64,000 nt of DNA from assembly GCA_902537945.1 (NCBI GenBank), contig CACBDG010000006.1, forward strand, positions 1-64,000, written 5' to 3'. The DNA comes from an uncultured SAR116 cluster alpha proteobacterium. GTDB taxonomy: Bacteria; Pseudomonadota; Alphaproteobacteria; Puniceispirillales; Marisalimonadaceae. Under the pieces are notes generated by a model. The model did not search any database. It saw only the letters and a list, made by a program, of their open reading frames with translations, and had not been told where the DNA came from. Both the position numbers and the translations under genes were made by a program. Shown here in pieces: positions 8,214 through 16,375 of this stretch. Numbering within the stretch: the first letter of the stretch is position 1; every line of letters starts with the position of its first letter.

Positions 8214-10118
8214 CTAACTTTCAACTTCGAGTATTTTAATCATAAAATCATATAAACCAGGACCCTTTTGATCCACAGCATCCCTAATCGTGAGATGGAT
8301 GTTATTTGGATTATTTCCATTCAACATTATCATTTTCTGTCCATCTGTAAAATTAGCTTTAGACAGTTTTAAGGGGATATTTTGAATAATTAACCTCAAG
8401 CGCTCGATATTGGCTTTTAGCCATTTCTTTTCAAGATCTTCTTCCCCTGCTGGGAATATATATCGTCGGTCAACCAATTGTTTTATGTGAAGAACACGCT
8501 CAGCAATTTCTTGAAGTTTTGAGTAGCCCCCAATTGCACTAACTGCGTCTCTAATGTCACGATTAAATCCACTGCCGTCAGCACGTATCTTTGGGTTTGG
8601 GGGCATCGCATAAAATGGTAATTGAGGGGGGGTGTCTGGCGAGTTACACTCATTAGCGACGCTAAGTATATGCTCAATTGCCTTAAATGATCCTGAATCC
8701 TTAAGCAGTGAGGCAGAAATATTCTGGCGTAACGTAGGCTTTAACAAACCAACTTCAACTAATTTTTCTTCAGCATTTGGGATGCCATTAGGGCGATCGA
8801 CCGCCTTCGTATACTTTTCTGAAGTCTTCAGATTAAGTTGCTTTAAAGCCTTTTTTATTAGCTTTTTGCTAGTGCTAGATGGAACTTTTCCGTGACGTCC
8901 CACAAGATAATCAGCAATGCCAGGATAAAGAGAATGGTATTTGTCACGGCCTTCTAACTGATTCCAGAGTGATAGTGCAGCTTGACCAGTAGTATTTGCT
9001 GCATAAGGGGTAACTTGGGTTGGTTGACCAAGATCTTCTAAAATTTCTGCTTGCATTTTATATATTGCAATCTGGATTTGGTCCCAATCAGCATGATTAC
9101 CATTCACTCCTAAAAGCCGTCCAAGATTCTCAACCAGTCCAGGTATTGATTTAAGTGTTGCAGACGCTCCACCGGGTGTACGTGCGTCATACATTGCTTC
9201 TACAAGTTCAGAATTATAACGTGACTCTAAATCACGATATTGAAAACGCAACCTATAAAGGGAAGACATACTAGCCTTTATAGCATCGTTATTTAATTGT
9301 GGGGATTTTTTTGCAACTCTCTCATCAGGATAATTCCTTATAAGGTTTAACATCTTGTTCATGCTTGGTTGCGCTGTTGACCCTGAAAGAGCTGGATGTT
9401 GTACATCCATTGTTATGTCCTTATTTAACTCCACAGCTGCCAAAACCGCAGCCATGTAACAGACAGGGGCCTCACCATAAGTGGAGTGCGCATGAATGTT
9501 TACTTCATGGTCAGGAAAACGCTTATATAATGCTGATACAAGTTCATATACGAAATAGGCGCTTAATCTACCACTGGCAGATTTCAAATAAAATCCTTTA
9601 TGTCCAAGTTCTACAAGTTCATCAGCAAAAGCAATACATCTGGCAACAGTTATGTTTGGATTATCTTCAATACAAATTGTTCCCTGTGCTATAATATCAT
9701 AACCTGCACCTTGGGCTTCTGCGACTGCTTGAGCAACACCGGAAAGACATGCTGCATCATTAAGGCCGTGAAAATTCTGCAGGATATTCATTCCCATACT
9801 AGCATACTCAAAAACTACCGCTCTTATTACATCATATGGTTGAGGCTCATAACCAAGTAGAAAATCTCCACGTATAAGGGCAGATTGCCTCACCCCAAGG
9901 CTTTTAAAATGAAAAAGCAATTTTTCAACTTCTGCCCATTCATTTCGGCCTTTCTTGGCAAAAATATCAAAAAATGTACCCCCACCTGTTTGTATCGCGT
10001 CAGTACCAATCAGATGTGCGGTTGGATAAGAATCTATGATTTCCTGTGCAGACGGGTTAGTTCCAAATAAAGACTGAATAGAATCGCGTAAAACGTCTTG
10101 GAATTTTATTTTTGACAT
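8214..10118 (-). CDS. Carboxyltransferase-domain protein related to OadA/PycB, no biotin domain
   Basis: The N-terminal ~300 residues follow the HMGL-like TIM-barrel of oxaloacetate decarboxylase alpha and pyruvate carboxylase B: RDSIQSL with the metal-binding Asp12, Lys179 in YLKSASG at the place of the carbamylated lysine, and HAH (209-211). A TPGG stretch (near 325) marks the conserved carboxylase domain. The C-terminal part has no biotinyl (AMKM-type) domain. It may transfer carboxyl groups between biotin and a keto acid with a separate carrier, but no carrier or biotin carboxylase lies nearby. Sampled lines show about 37-42% G+C against roughly 18-30% in neighbours, which points to a different origin. 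Confidence 0.65.
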   Translation of the reverse strand: MSKIKFQDVLRDSIQSLFGTNPSAQEIIDSYPTAHLIGTDAIQTGGGTFFDIFAKKGRNEWAEVEKLLFHFKSLGVRQSALIRGDFLLGYEPQPYDVIRAVVFEYASMGMNILQNFHGLNDAACLSGVAQAVAEAQGAGYDIIAQGTICIEDNPNITVARCIAFADELVELGHKGFYLKSASGRLSAYFVYELVSALYKRFPDHEVNIHAHSTYGEAPVCYMAAVLAAVELNKDITMDVQHPALSGSTAQPSMNKMLNLIRNYPDERVAKKSPQLNNDAIKASMSSLYRLRFQYRDLESRYNSELVEAMYDARTPGGASATLKSIPGLVENLGRLLGVNGNHADWDQIQIAIYKMQAEILEDLGQPTQVTPYAANTTGQAALSLWNQLEGRDKYHSLYPGIADYLVGRHGKVPSSTSKKLIKKALKQLNLKTSEKYTKAVDRPNGIPNAEEKLVEVGLLKPTLRQNISASLLKDSGSFKAIEHILSVANECNSPDTPPQLPFYAMPPNPKIRADGSGFNRDIRDAVSAIGGYSKLQEIAERVLHIKQLVDRRYIFPAGEEDLEKKWLKANIERLRLIIQNIPLKLSKANFTDGQKMIMLNGNNPNNIHLTIRDAVDQKGPGLYDFMIKILEVES

Positions 10119-10455
10119 AGCAAATTTCTCAATATCAGTAGCAGTGTCAGTTTACTAAAGTACAAAATAGAAGTATGAATACGACCATTTTTAAGTTCTG
10201 TTTTTAACTTTTGAAAATTGAAACTTTAAACTAAAGTCTAGTCTTCATAAATATTATAGTTAGGTAAAGGTGTACTTAAAACAACAACAAGCCTAATTAT
10301 CTGACAAATTCATAAATCTGTTAATAAAGTGAGCAATATTTTAGTAAATTGTCTAAAATCAGCGATTAAATCTAGAAAGCTTTTCCAGGTTTATTTTATG
10401 ATAATTTGAAGGAGTTGGTTTTTATATAAATTTAATTTTAATAATGGAGCCCAAT
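10119..10455. other. Intergenic stretch between divergent genes, nothing recognised
   Basis: The 337 bp are AT-rich and must hold the promoters of the carboxyltransferase gene (leftward) and the SnoaL-like gene (rightward). I see no strong hairpin, operator or small gene. Confidence 0.4.
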
Positions 10456-10893
10456 ATGAATAAAAAAAATGATGATGATAAGTTAGCTGTTCAAAGTTTA
10501 TACAATTATGTAACTTTATTTAATGAAAAAAATAAGGATAAAATTTTAGACTGTCTTCATTTTCCACATATGGCTCAATCTGAAAATAACGACCCTGTAA
10601 TTTATAATAATAAAGAAGAAATATGGAGTTATCTAAGTTTTCTCTATAAGAAATTAGAGACCGAGGAAAATTGGGATCATTCAACATTAGACAAAGCTGA
10701 AATCATTCATAGTTCTAAAAATGCTGTTCAATGCAGTGTTGAGTTTAATAGAAGAGATAAGAATAAGAAAAGTTATGCAAAAGCAGTAGGTATATTTACT
10801 TCAACAAAAAAAAATGGAAAGTGGGGATTACAGTTAAGAATAATGATACCAGCTTCAGGCAATGTAACTTTGGCTGGAGCAAACATTAAATAA
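10456..10893 (+). CDS. SnoaL/NTF2-like hypothetical protein
   Basis: I start at the ATG at 10456 because GGAG ends six bases before it; an in-frame ATG at 10444 would place that site inside the gene. The 145-residue product has the helix-then-sheet character of the NTF2-like superfamily: an N-terminal helix (KLAVQSLYNYVTLFNEKNKD), a HFPHM segment, and a beta-rich second half ending in WGLQLRIMIPAS. Proteins of this kind are small isomerases, hydratases or ligand binders; no reaction can be assigned. The gene stands alone, ahead of an integrase relic. Confidence 0.6.
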   Translation: MNKKNDDDKLAVQSLYNYVTLFNEKNKDKILDCLHFPHMAQSENNDPVIYNNKEEIWSYLSFLYKKLETEENWDHSTLDKAEIIHSSKNAVQCSVEFNRRDKNKKSYAKAVGIFTSTKKNGKWGLQLRIMIPASGNVTLAGANIK

Positions 10894-10918
10894 GTCAGCT
10901 ATTGATTATTTTTGTTCA

Positions 10919-11056
10919 CTGTCGTCAACCACGTGCATTAGAAGCATGGAAAGGATTCGTAATGGGGCTAATTTACTTGACTGCATGTTCTGGGGTATAA
11001 GGCATAAAGCAATATCAATATTGGATTTATTTATATATTTTAGTACCATAAGATAA
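10919..11056 (+). pseudogene. Relic of a second tyrosine integrase
   Basis: In one frame the segment ERIRNGANLLDCMFWGIRHK aligns with ERLRNRANLIDFTFHDLRHE of the integrase at 4954-5911 and continues with AIS; about 14 of 24 positions agree around the HxxR box. The catalytic His of the box is replaced (FWGIRH), the preceding ~200 residues and the following His and Tyr boxes are gone, and the frame stops at 11054. It is a degenerate fragment of a related integrase, showing at least one earlier insertion in this region. Confidence 0.6.
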
Positions 11057-11095
11057 TTATCAAAAAATTAATAAATAAATTAAACTATAATTCCA

Positions 11096-11872
11096 ATGAA
11101 GTTAGAAAATAAATTAAAAGAGAAACTATTAAATAAAAAAAAGGTTCTCGGTTGCTGGACAAGCCTAGATAATGAGATAACTTCAGAATTACTTGCTCTA
11201 GTTGGATTTGATTTTTTGTTGATTGATCATGAACATGGTTATGGTGATGTAAAAGGCATAACTAGACAAATACAATCGCTCAAAGAAACTGAATGTTCCC
11301 CTTTGGTAAGAATGCCAAAAAGTGACGAGGTGTATGTAAAGAAAACTTTAGATACTGGGGTAAATAGTCTGATGTTTCCATTAGTAAATAATAAAAAAGA
11401 GGCTGAAAATATTGTAGAAATGTGTAGATATGCACCTAAAGGTTATAGAGGAATGTATATCAGCAGAGCTTCAAATTATGGGATGAACATAAAGAAATAT
11501 TATGAAACTATTGAAAAAAATTTGCTGATAGTTTGTCAAATTGAAACTTCTGAAGGTGTTTCTAATATTGAAGAAATATCAGAAGTTGATGGTATTGATA
11601 TGTTGTTTATTGGTCCGATGGATCTCTCTACTAGTATTGGTAAGTTTGGACAATTTAGCGATCCAGTATTTATAGAAACAGTTAATTTAGCAAAAGAAAA
11701 AATAATGAATTCTAAAAAGTTTTCTGGAATGATGCCCTATGGAAATTATGATTGGAAAGATGTGTTTTCACAAGGTTTTGATTTAACTACAGCAGGTACA
11801 GAACTTTCAATATTAAGAGATTCAGCAATTTCAATCTTAAAGGAGTTTAATAATTTAAGGATAAACAAATGA
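11096..11872 (+). CDS. HpcH/HpaI-family class II aldolase
   Basis: The 258 residues cover a complete HpcH/HpaI TIM barrel: LIDHEHGYGD (about 42-51), the metal-ligand Glu in CQIETSEG (about 152), and IGPMDLSTSIG (about 176-186), the conserved loop with an Asp that completes the Mg2+ site. Family members split 2-keto-3-deoxy acids or malyl-type compounds into pyruvate plus an aldehyde. Together with the following enolase-superfamily gene (43 bp downstream), which could dehydrate a sugar acid to a keto-deoxy acid, it suggests a short sugar-acid catabolic pathway; that link is inferred. Confidence 0.85.
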   Translation: MKLENKLKEKLLNKKKVLGCWTSLDNEITSELLALVGFDFLLIDHEHGYGDVKGITRQIQSLKETECSPLVRMPKSDEVYVKKTLDTGVNSLMFPLVNNKKEAENIVEMCRYAPKGYRGMYISRASNYGMNIKKYYETIEKNLLIVCQIETSEGVSNIEEISEVDGIDMLFIGPMDLSTSIGKFGQFSDPVFIETVNLAKEKIMNSKKFSGMMPYGNYDWKDVFSQGFDLTTAGTELSILRDSAISILKEFNNLRINK

Positions 11873-11914
11873 ATAAAACTAAATTTAATATTAATTATTA
11901 AAAGGGAGATTAAT

Positions 11915-13009
11915 TTGAAAAAACCTTTAGTTAAGAGTTTGTCTGTTATTACTGTAAATGTACCTTTAAAAAGACCTATAGTTGCCTCATTAGGAACATT
12001 TGAATATTGGCCGTATATGCTAATTGAAATATCTTTAAGCGATGGAACAATTGGTAAAGGTTATATTGGTCCGTACTTAGTAGATTATACTCAAACTATT
12101 ACGTTAGCAATGAAAGAGCTTTTTAAAAATTTTCAAAATAGAGAAATTGCTCCTTATCAGTTTTATAATGAGGGTATGAATCATTTAAGTTTATTAGGAA
12201 GATCAGGAATTGCACTTTATGCTTTAGCCGGACTAGATATAGCTTTTTGGGATGCCTGTTCTAAAATATGTAATGAGCCATTATGTGTTCACTTAGGTGG
12301 ATCAGTAGATAAGGTTAAGGCATATAACTCCAGTGGATTATGGCTAGATGATCCCCAAACATTATATGATGAAGCATTGACTCTAATATCAGAAGGAAAT
12401 TTTGATGCTGTAAAGGTTAGATTAGGTAGAAAAAAATTAGATGAAGACCTCAAAGCAATTGAAAATGTTAAAAAAGGTATTGGGGTTAATTCAGAACTTC
12501 TTTGTGATTTTAATCAATGCTTATCACTACCACAAGCAATACATAGGTTAAATGATTTGGATGATCAGGGATTATATTGGTTTGAGGAACCAATAAAATA
12601 TTATGAGTTTGAAGGTTACAAAGAATTAAGAAAAAGAATGAAAACACCAATCATTTTAGGAGAAAACTTTCATGGTTATGATGATGCTTTTACTGCTTTA
12701 AAAAATCAAATTGCAGATTTTATAATGCCAGATTTATTAAGAATTGGTGGTGTAAGTGCTTGGCTCAAAACTGCATCTATTGCTGAAGCATTTCAAATAT
12801 CTGTTTCTTCTCATTTGTATCACGAAGTCTCATCTCATCTAATGCGCGTAACACCAACAGCAGGTTATTTAGAGTGGACTAGATGGTCAGACATTATTTT
12901 AGAAGAGCCATATGAATTAAGTGATGGACATGTAGTAATACCTAATAAAATAGGGACTGGCATTGATTTTAATAAAGAGACTATAAAAAAATATGAATAT
13001 AAATATTAA
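11915..13009 (+). CDS. Enolase-superfamily (mandelate racemase/muconate lactonizing-like) enzyme
   Basis: The start is TTG at 11915, supported by GGGAG eight bases upstream. The 364 residues include a capping domain and the barrel motifs of the mandelate racemase group: VKVRLG (KxR base motif), a metal-ligand Asp in LLCDFNQ, a Glu in WFEEPI, a GEN in ILGENFHG, and a catalytic-type His region SSHLYHEVSSH near residue 305. Likely reactions are dehydration or epimerisation of a sugar acid. It follows the HpcH/HpaI aldolase and precedes a methyltransferase gene. A deletion scar of a close paralogue lies at 6084-6178. Confidence 0.85.
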   Translation: MKKPLVKSLSVITVNVPLKRPIVASLGTFEYWPYMLIEISLSDGTIGKGYIGPYLVDYTQTITLAMKELFKNFQNREIAPYQFYNEGMNHLSLLGRSGIALYALAGLDIAFWDACSKICNEPLCVHLGGSVDKVKAYNSSGLWLDDPQTLYDEALTLISEGNFDAVKVRLGRKKLDEDLKAIENVKKGIGVNSELLCDFNQCLSLPQAIHRLNDLDDQGLYWFEEPIKYYEFEGYKELRKRMKTPIILGENFHGYDDAFTALKNQIADFIMPDLLRIGGVSAWLKTASIAEAFQISVSSHLYHEVSSHLMRVTPTAGYLEWTRWSDIILEEPYELSDGHVVIPNKIGTGIDFNKETIKKYEYKY

Positions 13010-13068
13010 AATTATTTTATATGTAAATTAAAGAATTAAATAAATTAAAATAAATAGCGGAAGCAATA

Positions 13069-14424
13069 ATGTTAAAAAAACATCAAATAAGTGGTCTGAT
13101 GGATCATCTCAAAATAAATAAAGCATTTATTGCTAGTCAATGTTCAAATGACATTGAAGATTTTTGTTCAGAATATCATAATAAGATCCTTGGTTTAAGC
13201 TTGGTGGTCCCAATTACTATTAACTCAAAAAAGTTTTCAGAGCTTGAACAAAAAATCATGGTCTTAAAGAGTGAGTTTGGCGTTACAGCTAACTCAGTTA
13301 ACACATTAAAGAATGAAATAAGTAATTTAGAAATTATTCAATTGAATAATTACGAAGCCCTTGCTTGGTCTGATATTTGTGAAGATAAATCAAGTGAAAC
13401 ATGTGAAGCATTAATCTCATTTTTTAAGGGCTTAAATATAGAAAACTACTCTGTAAAAATAAATAATCAAAAAGGACAATTTGAAAATATTTCTTATAAA
13501 GTGATTGGTGAAGGCCCCCCACTTTTACTATTTCCATTTTTTTTATCTGCTAAACAATGGAACCCTATAATTCAAAAATTATCTGATTTTTTCACGCTAG
13601 TTATAATTGGTGGAAAAGATTTTGGAGCAATTCCTTCATTAGAAGATAGAGCAGAGTTACCTACTTATAAAGCAATGCTAGAAACATTAGTATCGAATAT
13701 GAATATCTCCAAAAACGGTAAAGTTTTAGAATTAGGTTGTGGCCCTGCTTCATTATGTAGACAAGTATTAAAACTTAGAAAAGATCTGTCGCTGGTTGGT
13801 GTTGATATAAATGAATATTTGTTAACAGAGGGTAGTAAAATTGCTCAAGATCAAAATTTCAAAGTTAATCCTTTTTTTAAGAATAATTCTCAACCTTCAA
13901 GATCAAATTTAAAACCTAATGAACTTAATTTGTCTTATAGTGATGCTACTGACATTTCATTTCCAGATAATTTTTTTGACGCAGTTTACTCAGTTACCGT
14001 ACTTGAGGAATGTGATGCACAGAAATCAATTGCAGAAATCAAAAGAGTTCTTAAACCTGGTGGTGTTGCTGGCATTGTAGTTAGAGCATTAGATGCACCT
14101 CAATGGTGGAATATAAAAGTTTCAGATTCAGTTAACAAAATTATCAGTGTACCACCTCAGATGGTATCTCCAAAAGGTGTTGCTGACATGTCTTTATATG
14201 AAAAAATAAAACTGGCAAATTTTAAAGATATTCTTTCATATCCCTTTTGGTTTACAGCTTCTTCAGGTAATAACAGTTATATATATAACATGTATTACGG
14301 GAGAGCACGACAACTCTTAAATAACAAGCAACAAGAAGAATTCGACAAAGAAATAAAAAATGTAAATGAAAAAAGTCAATCTATTTTATCAGTACCACTT
14401 CATTGTTGTATCGGATATAAGTAG
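13069..14424 (+). CDS. SAM-dependent methyltransferase with unusual N-terminal region
   Basis: Residues 219 onward form a class I methyltransferase: VLELGCGPASLC (motif I), the acidic VGVDIN (motif II), DATDISFPDNFFDAVYSV and the LKPGG signature, fitting the Methyltransf_11 family. Residues 1-200 are separate: a helical part, then a stretch with the rhythm of an alpha/beta-hydrolase N-terminus (YKVIGEGPPLLLFPFFLSAK) but without a nucleophile elbow. The substrate is unknown. The gene ends the aldolase/enolase cluster, 59 bp after the enolase-type gene, and has no helical membrane segment. The methyltransferase call is firm; the N-terminal reading is tentative. Confidence 0.75.
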   Translation: MLKKHQISGLMDHLKINKAFIASQCSNDIEDFCSEYHNKILGLSLVVPITINSKKFSELEQKIMVLKSEFGVTANSVNTLKNEISNLEIIQLNNYEALAWSDICEDKSSETCEALISFFKGLNIENYSVKINNQKGQFENISYKVIGEGPPLLLFPFFLSAKQWNPIIQKLSDFFTLVIIGGKDFGAIPSLEDRAELPTYKAMLETLVSNMNISKNGKVLELGCGPASLCRQVLKLRKDLSLVGVDINEYLLTEGSKIAQDQNFKVNPFFKNNSQPSRSNLKPNELNLSYSDATDISFPDNFFDAVYSVTVLEECDAQKSIAEIKRVLKPGGVAGIVVRALDAPQWWNIKVSDSVNKIISVPPQMVSPKGVADMSLYEKIKLANFKDILSYPFWFTASSGNNSYIYNMYYGRARQLLNNKQQEEFDKEIKNVNEKSQSILSVPLHCCIGYK

Positions 14425-14586
14425 AAATGATATATATTTAAAAATAAAATAAAACTCTATTTAAAAACAGAAAACCTGACGACCGGTTGGTATAATGGTT
14501 GGTACAAACACTTAAAGTTACAACAAAAAACCCCAAAAACCGAAGTCTTTGAGGGTGATCTAAGTCATTGATTTTATTGAATAAGT

Positions 14587-14643
14587 TGGTTGAGGGGGTA
14601 GGATTTGAACCTACGACCTTCAGGTTATGAGCCTGACGAGCTA
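14587..14643 (-). pseudogene. 3' fragment of an initiator tRNA-fMet gene
   Basis: Read on the minus strand, 57 bases correspond to initiator tRNA from TAGCTCGTC through an anticodon loop CTCATAA (anticodon CAT), the T arm and an encoded CCA. The 5' third (acceptor strand and most of the D arm) is missing, so it is not functional. A truncated 3' tRNA end is the usual mark of an integration site. The 17-bp core is shared with 5903-5919. Confidence 0.75.
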
Positions 14644-14660
14644 GGAATATATTAAACGAA

Positions 14661-14763
14661 AGGTTACTGCACCCTTTTCCTAATCAACAATGATCAATGG
14701 TCAGGGGTGGTCTGCCTATTGACCGTAGTCCATGGAACACGGACCAGGGTTCAATGATGGGTT
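14661..14763. repeat. Repeat R1, ~103 bp, copy 1 of 3
   Basis: This copy begins AGGTTACTGCACCCTTTT and ends TGATGGGTT. It is about 90% identical to R2 (22160-22263), and its first part matches R3 (28801-28852). Inside are short inverted words (ATCAAT/ATTGACC, GGTCAG) that could fold. It codes for no protein. It lies 17 bp from the initiator tRNA fragment, at the border before the urea operon. Confidence 0.8.
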
Positions 14764-15048
14764 TGAAATAAGATTGATTTAGTAAACTATAAGTTAATTT
14801 TAAATTACAAATTTTCTGTACAATCAAAATCCAATTATAAATAATTAGCAATTTATTTTAAATTAAATTTGACCAAAAAATAATCAATTTCAAATTGGAC
14901 TAATTTTAATTGAATTTCAAATAATTGATATAATTGAATAAAATTTAAATTTCAAATCTCAACAGACGTGGGTTCTAATATTTGCAATTCATAAAAATAA
15001 CTCATCAATATTTACTGTTCTTATTTAATTCGAGAAAGGTGAAATATT

Positions 15049-16320
15049 ATGAGATTATTAATTACTATATTGTTTTTATGTTTTAGCAGTCTAGGTTTTG
15101 CAGATGGACATAAGAAGCCAATAAAAATTGGAATTTTACATTCATTATCTGGAACAATGGCTATTTCAGAAACTACATTAAAAGATACAATGTTGATGTT
15201 AATTGAACAACAAAACAAAAAAGGTGGCATCTTAGGTAGAAAAATAGAGCCCGTAGTTGTTGATCCCGCCTCAAATTGGCCCTTATTTGCTGAAAAAGCG
15301 AGAGAACTTTTAACAGTTCAAAAAGTTGATGTTTTATTTGGGTGTTGGACTTCTGTCTCAAGAAAATCTGCACTACCAGTTCTTGAAGAGTTAAACGGTT
15401 TACTTTTTTATCCAGTACAATATGAAGGAGAAGAGAGCTCTAAAAATGTTTTCTATACAGGCGCATCTCCAAATCAGCAGGCTATCCCAGCAACAGATTA
15501 TTATTTAGAAGAGCTTGATGTTAAAAAGTTTGCTTTATTAGGAACTGACTACGTATATCCTAGAACAACTAATAAAATCTTGAAACAATATCTTATAGAT
15601 AAAGGAATACCAGAAAGTGATATTTTTGTAAATTATACTCCATTTGGACATTCTGATTGGTCTAAAATTGTTTCAGATGTAGTTTCTTTAGGAGCTGATG
15701 GTAAAAAAGTTGGAGTTATTTCTACCATTAATGGAGATGCTAATATTGGATTTTATAAAGAGTTAGCTGCTGCAGGTGTTAAAGCAGATGATATCCCGGT
15801 AGTTGCCTTTTCAGTTGGTGAAGAAGAATTATCTGGATTAGATACAACAAATTTAGTTGGTCACTTAGCAGCATGGAATTATTTTCAGTCAGCTGAATCT
15901 GATCTTAATTCAAGTTTTATAAAAGATTGGAAAGCTACAATGGGAAATAAAAGAGTTACAAACGATCCTATGGAAGCTCACGTTATTGGATTTAACATGT
16001 ATGTTAAGGCCGTTGAAAAGGCCGGAACTACAGATGTTGATGCTGTTAGAAAAGCTATGTATGGTATTAAAGTTCCAAACTTGACTGGTGGTACGGCTGA
16101 AATGTTGCCAAATCATCATTTATCTAAGCCTGTCTTAATTGGTGAAATATTGGAAAATGGCCAGTTTGACATTATAAGTCAAACTAAGGAAGTGCCAGGA
16201 GATGCATGGACAGATCATTTACCTGAATCTGCTGTTTTAAAATCTGATTGGAAGTCCCTTGGTTGTGGTATGTACAATACTAAGACAAATACTTGTATTC
16301 AACTCAAGTCAAATTATTAG
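15049..16320 (+). CDS. urtA: Urea ABC transporter, substrate-binding protein
   Basis: A signal peptide (about residues 1-18, ending FADG) precedes a 400-residue type I periplasmic binding protein. The sequence KIGILHSLSGTMAISE, the segment FGCWTSVSRKSALPV, FYPVQYEGEESSKN and the end (GDAWTDHLPES) are characteristic of UrtA rather than of leucine-binding proteins. It captures urea (or short amides) in the periplasm. GAGAAAGG lies upstream of the ATG. It heads the urtABCDE operon and is separated from urtB by a strong hairpin. No urease gene is visible in the window. Confidence 0.92.
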   Translation: MRLLITILFLCFSSLGFADGHKKPIKIGILHSLSGTMAISETTLKDTMLMLIEQQNKKGGILGRKIEPVVVDPASNWPLFAEKARELLTVQKVDVLFGCWTSVSRKSALPVLEELNGLLFYPVQYEGEESSKNVFYTGASPNQQAIPATDYYLEELDVKKFALLGTDYVYPRTTNKILKQYLIDKGIPESDIFVNYTPFGHSDWSKIVSDVVSLGADGKKVGVISTINGDANIGFYKELAAAGVKADDIPVVAFSVGEEELSGLDTTNLVGHLAAWNYFQSAESDLNSSFIKDWKATMGNKRVTNDPMEAHVIGFNMYVKAVEKAGTTDVDAVRKAMYGIKVPNLTGGTAEMLPNHHLSKPVLIGEILENGQFDIISQTKEVPGDAWTDHLPESAVLKSDWKSLGCGMYNTKTNTCIQLKSNY

Positions 16321-16335
16321 ATAAACTATATTGAG

Positions 16336-16364
16336 GATAATGCTATGGTTTCCATAGCATTATC
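16336..16364. terminator. Strong hairpin between urtA and urtB
   Basis: GATAATGCTATGG (16336-16348) pairs perfectly with CCATAGCATTATC (16352-16364) across a three-base loop. No T-tract follows, so it is more likely an mRNA-stabilising or partial-attenuation structure than a full terminator. It would let the binding protein be made in excess of the membrane parts, as is common for such operons; this effect is inferred. Confidence 0.7.
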
Positions 16365-16375
16365 AATATTAATTT

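Larger units (their letters stand above)
14425..15048. other. 624-bp intergenic junction with tRNA fragment and repeat
   Basis: This stretch holds CCTGACGA (14475-14482), a direct repeat GGTTGGTA (14485-14492, 14497-14504), the initiator tRNA fragment (14587-14643) and repeat copy R1 (14661-14763). The last 280 bp are extremely AT-rich with several AATTTCAAAT-like words and must carry the urtA promoter; I cannot place it. It marks the border between the carbon-metabolism and urea modules. Confidence 0.6.

Noticed and set aside
9365-10070. Rightward frames inside the carboxyltransferase gene
   Set aside because: They are opposite-strand shadows with no ribosome binding sites or motifs.
16336-16364. 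Rho-independent terminator ending the urtA transcript
   Set aside because: The stem is strong but no run of T follows, and urtB has no other visible promoter.
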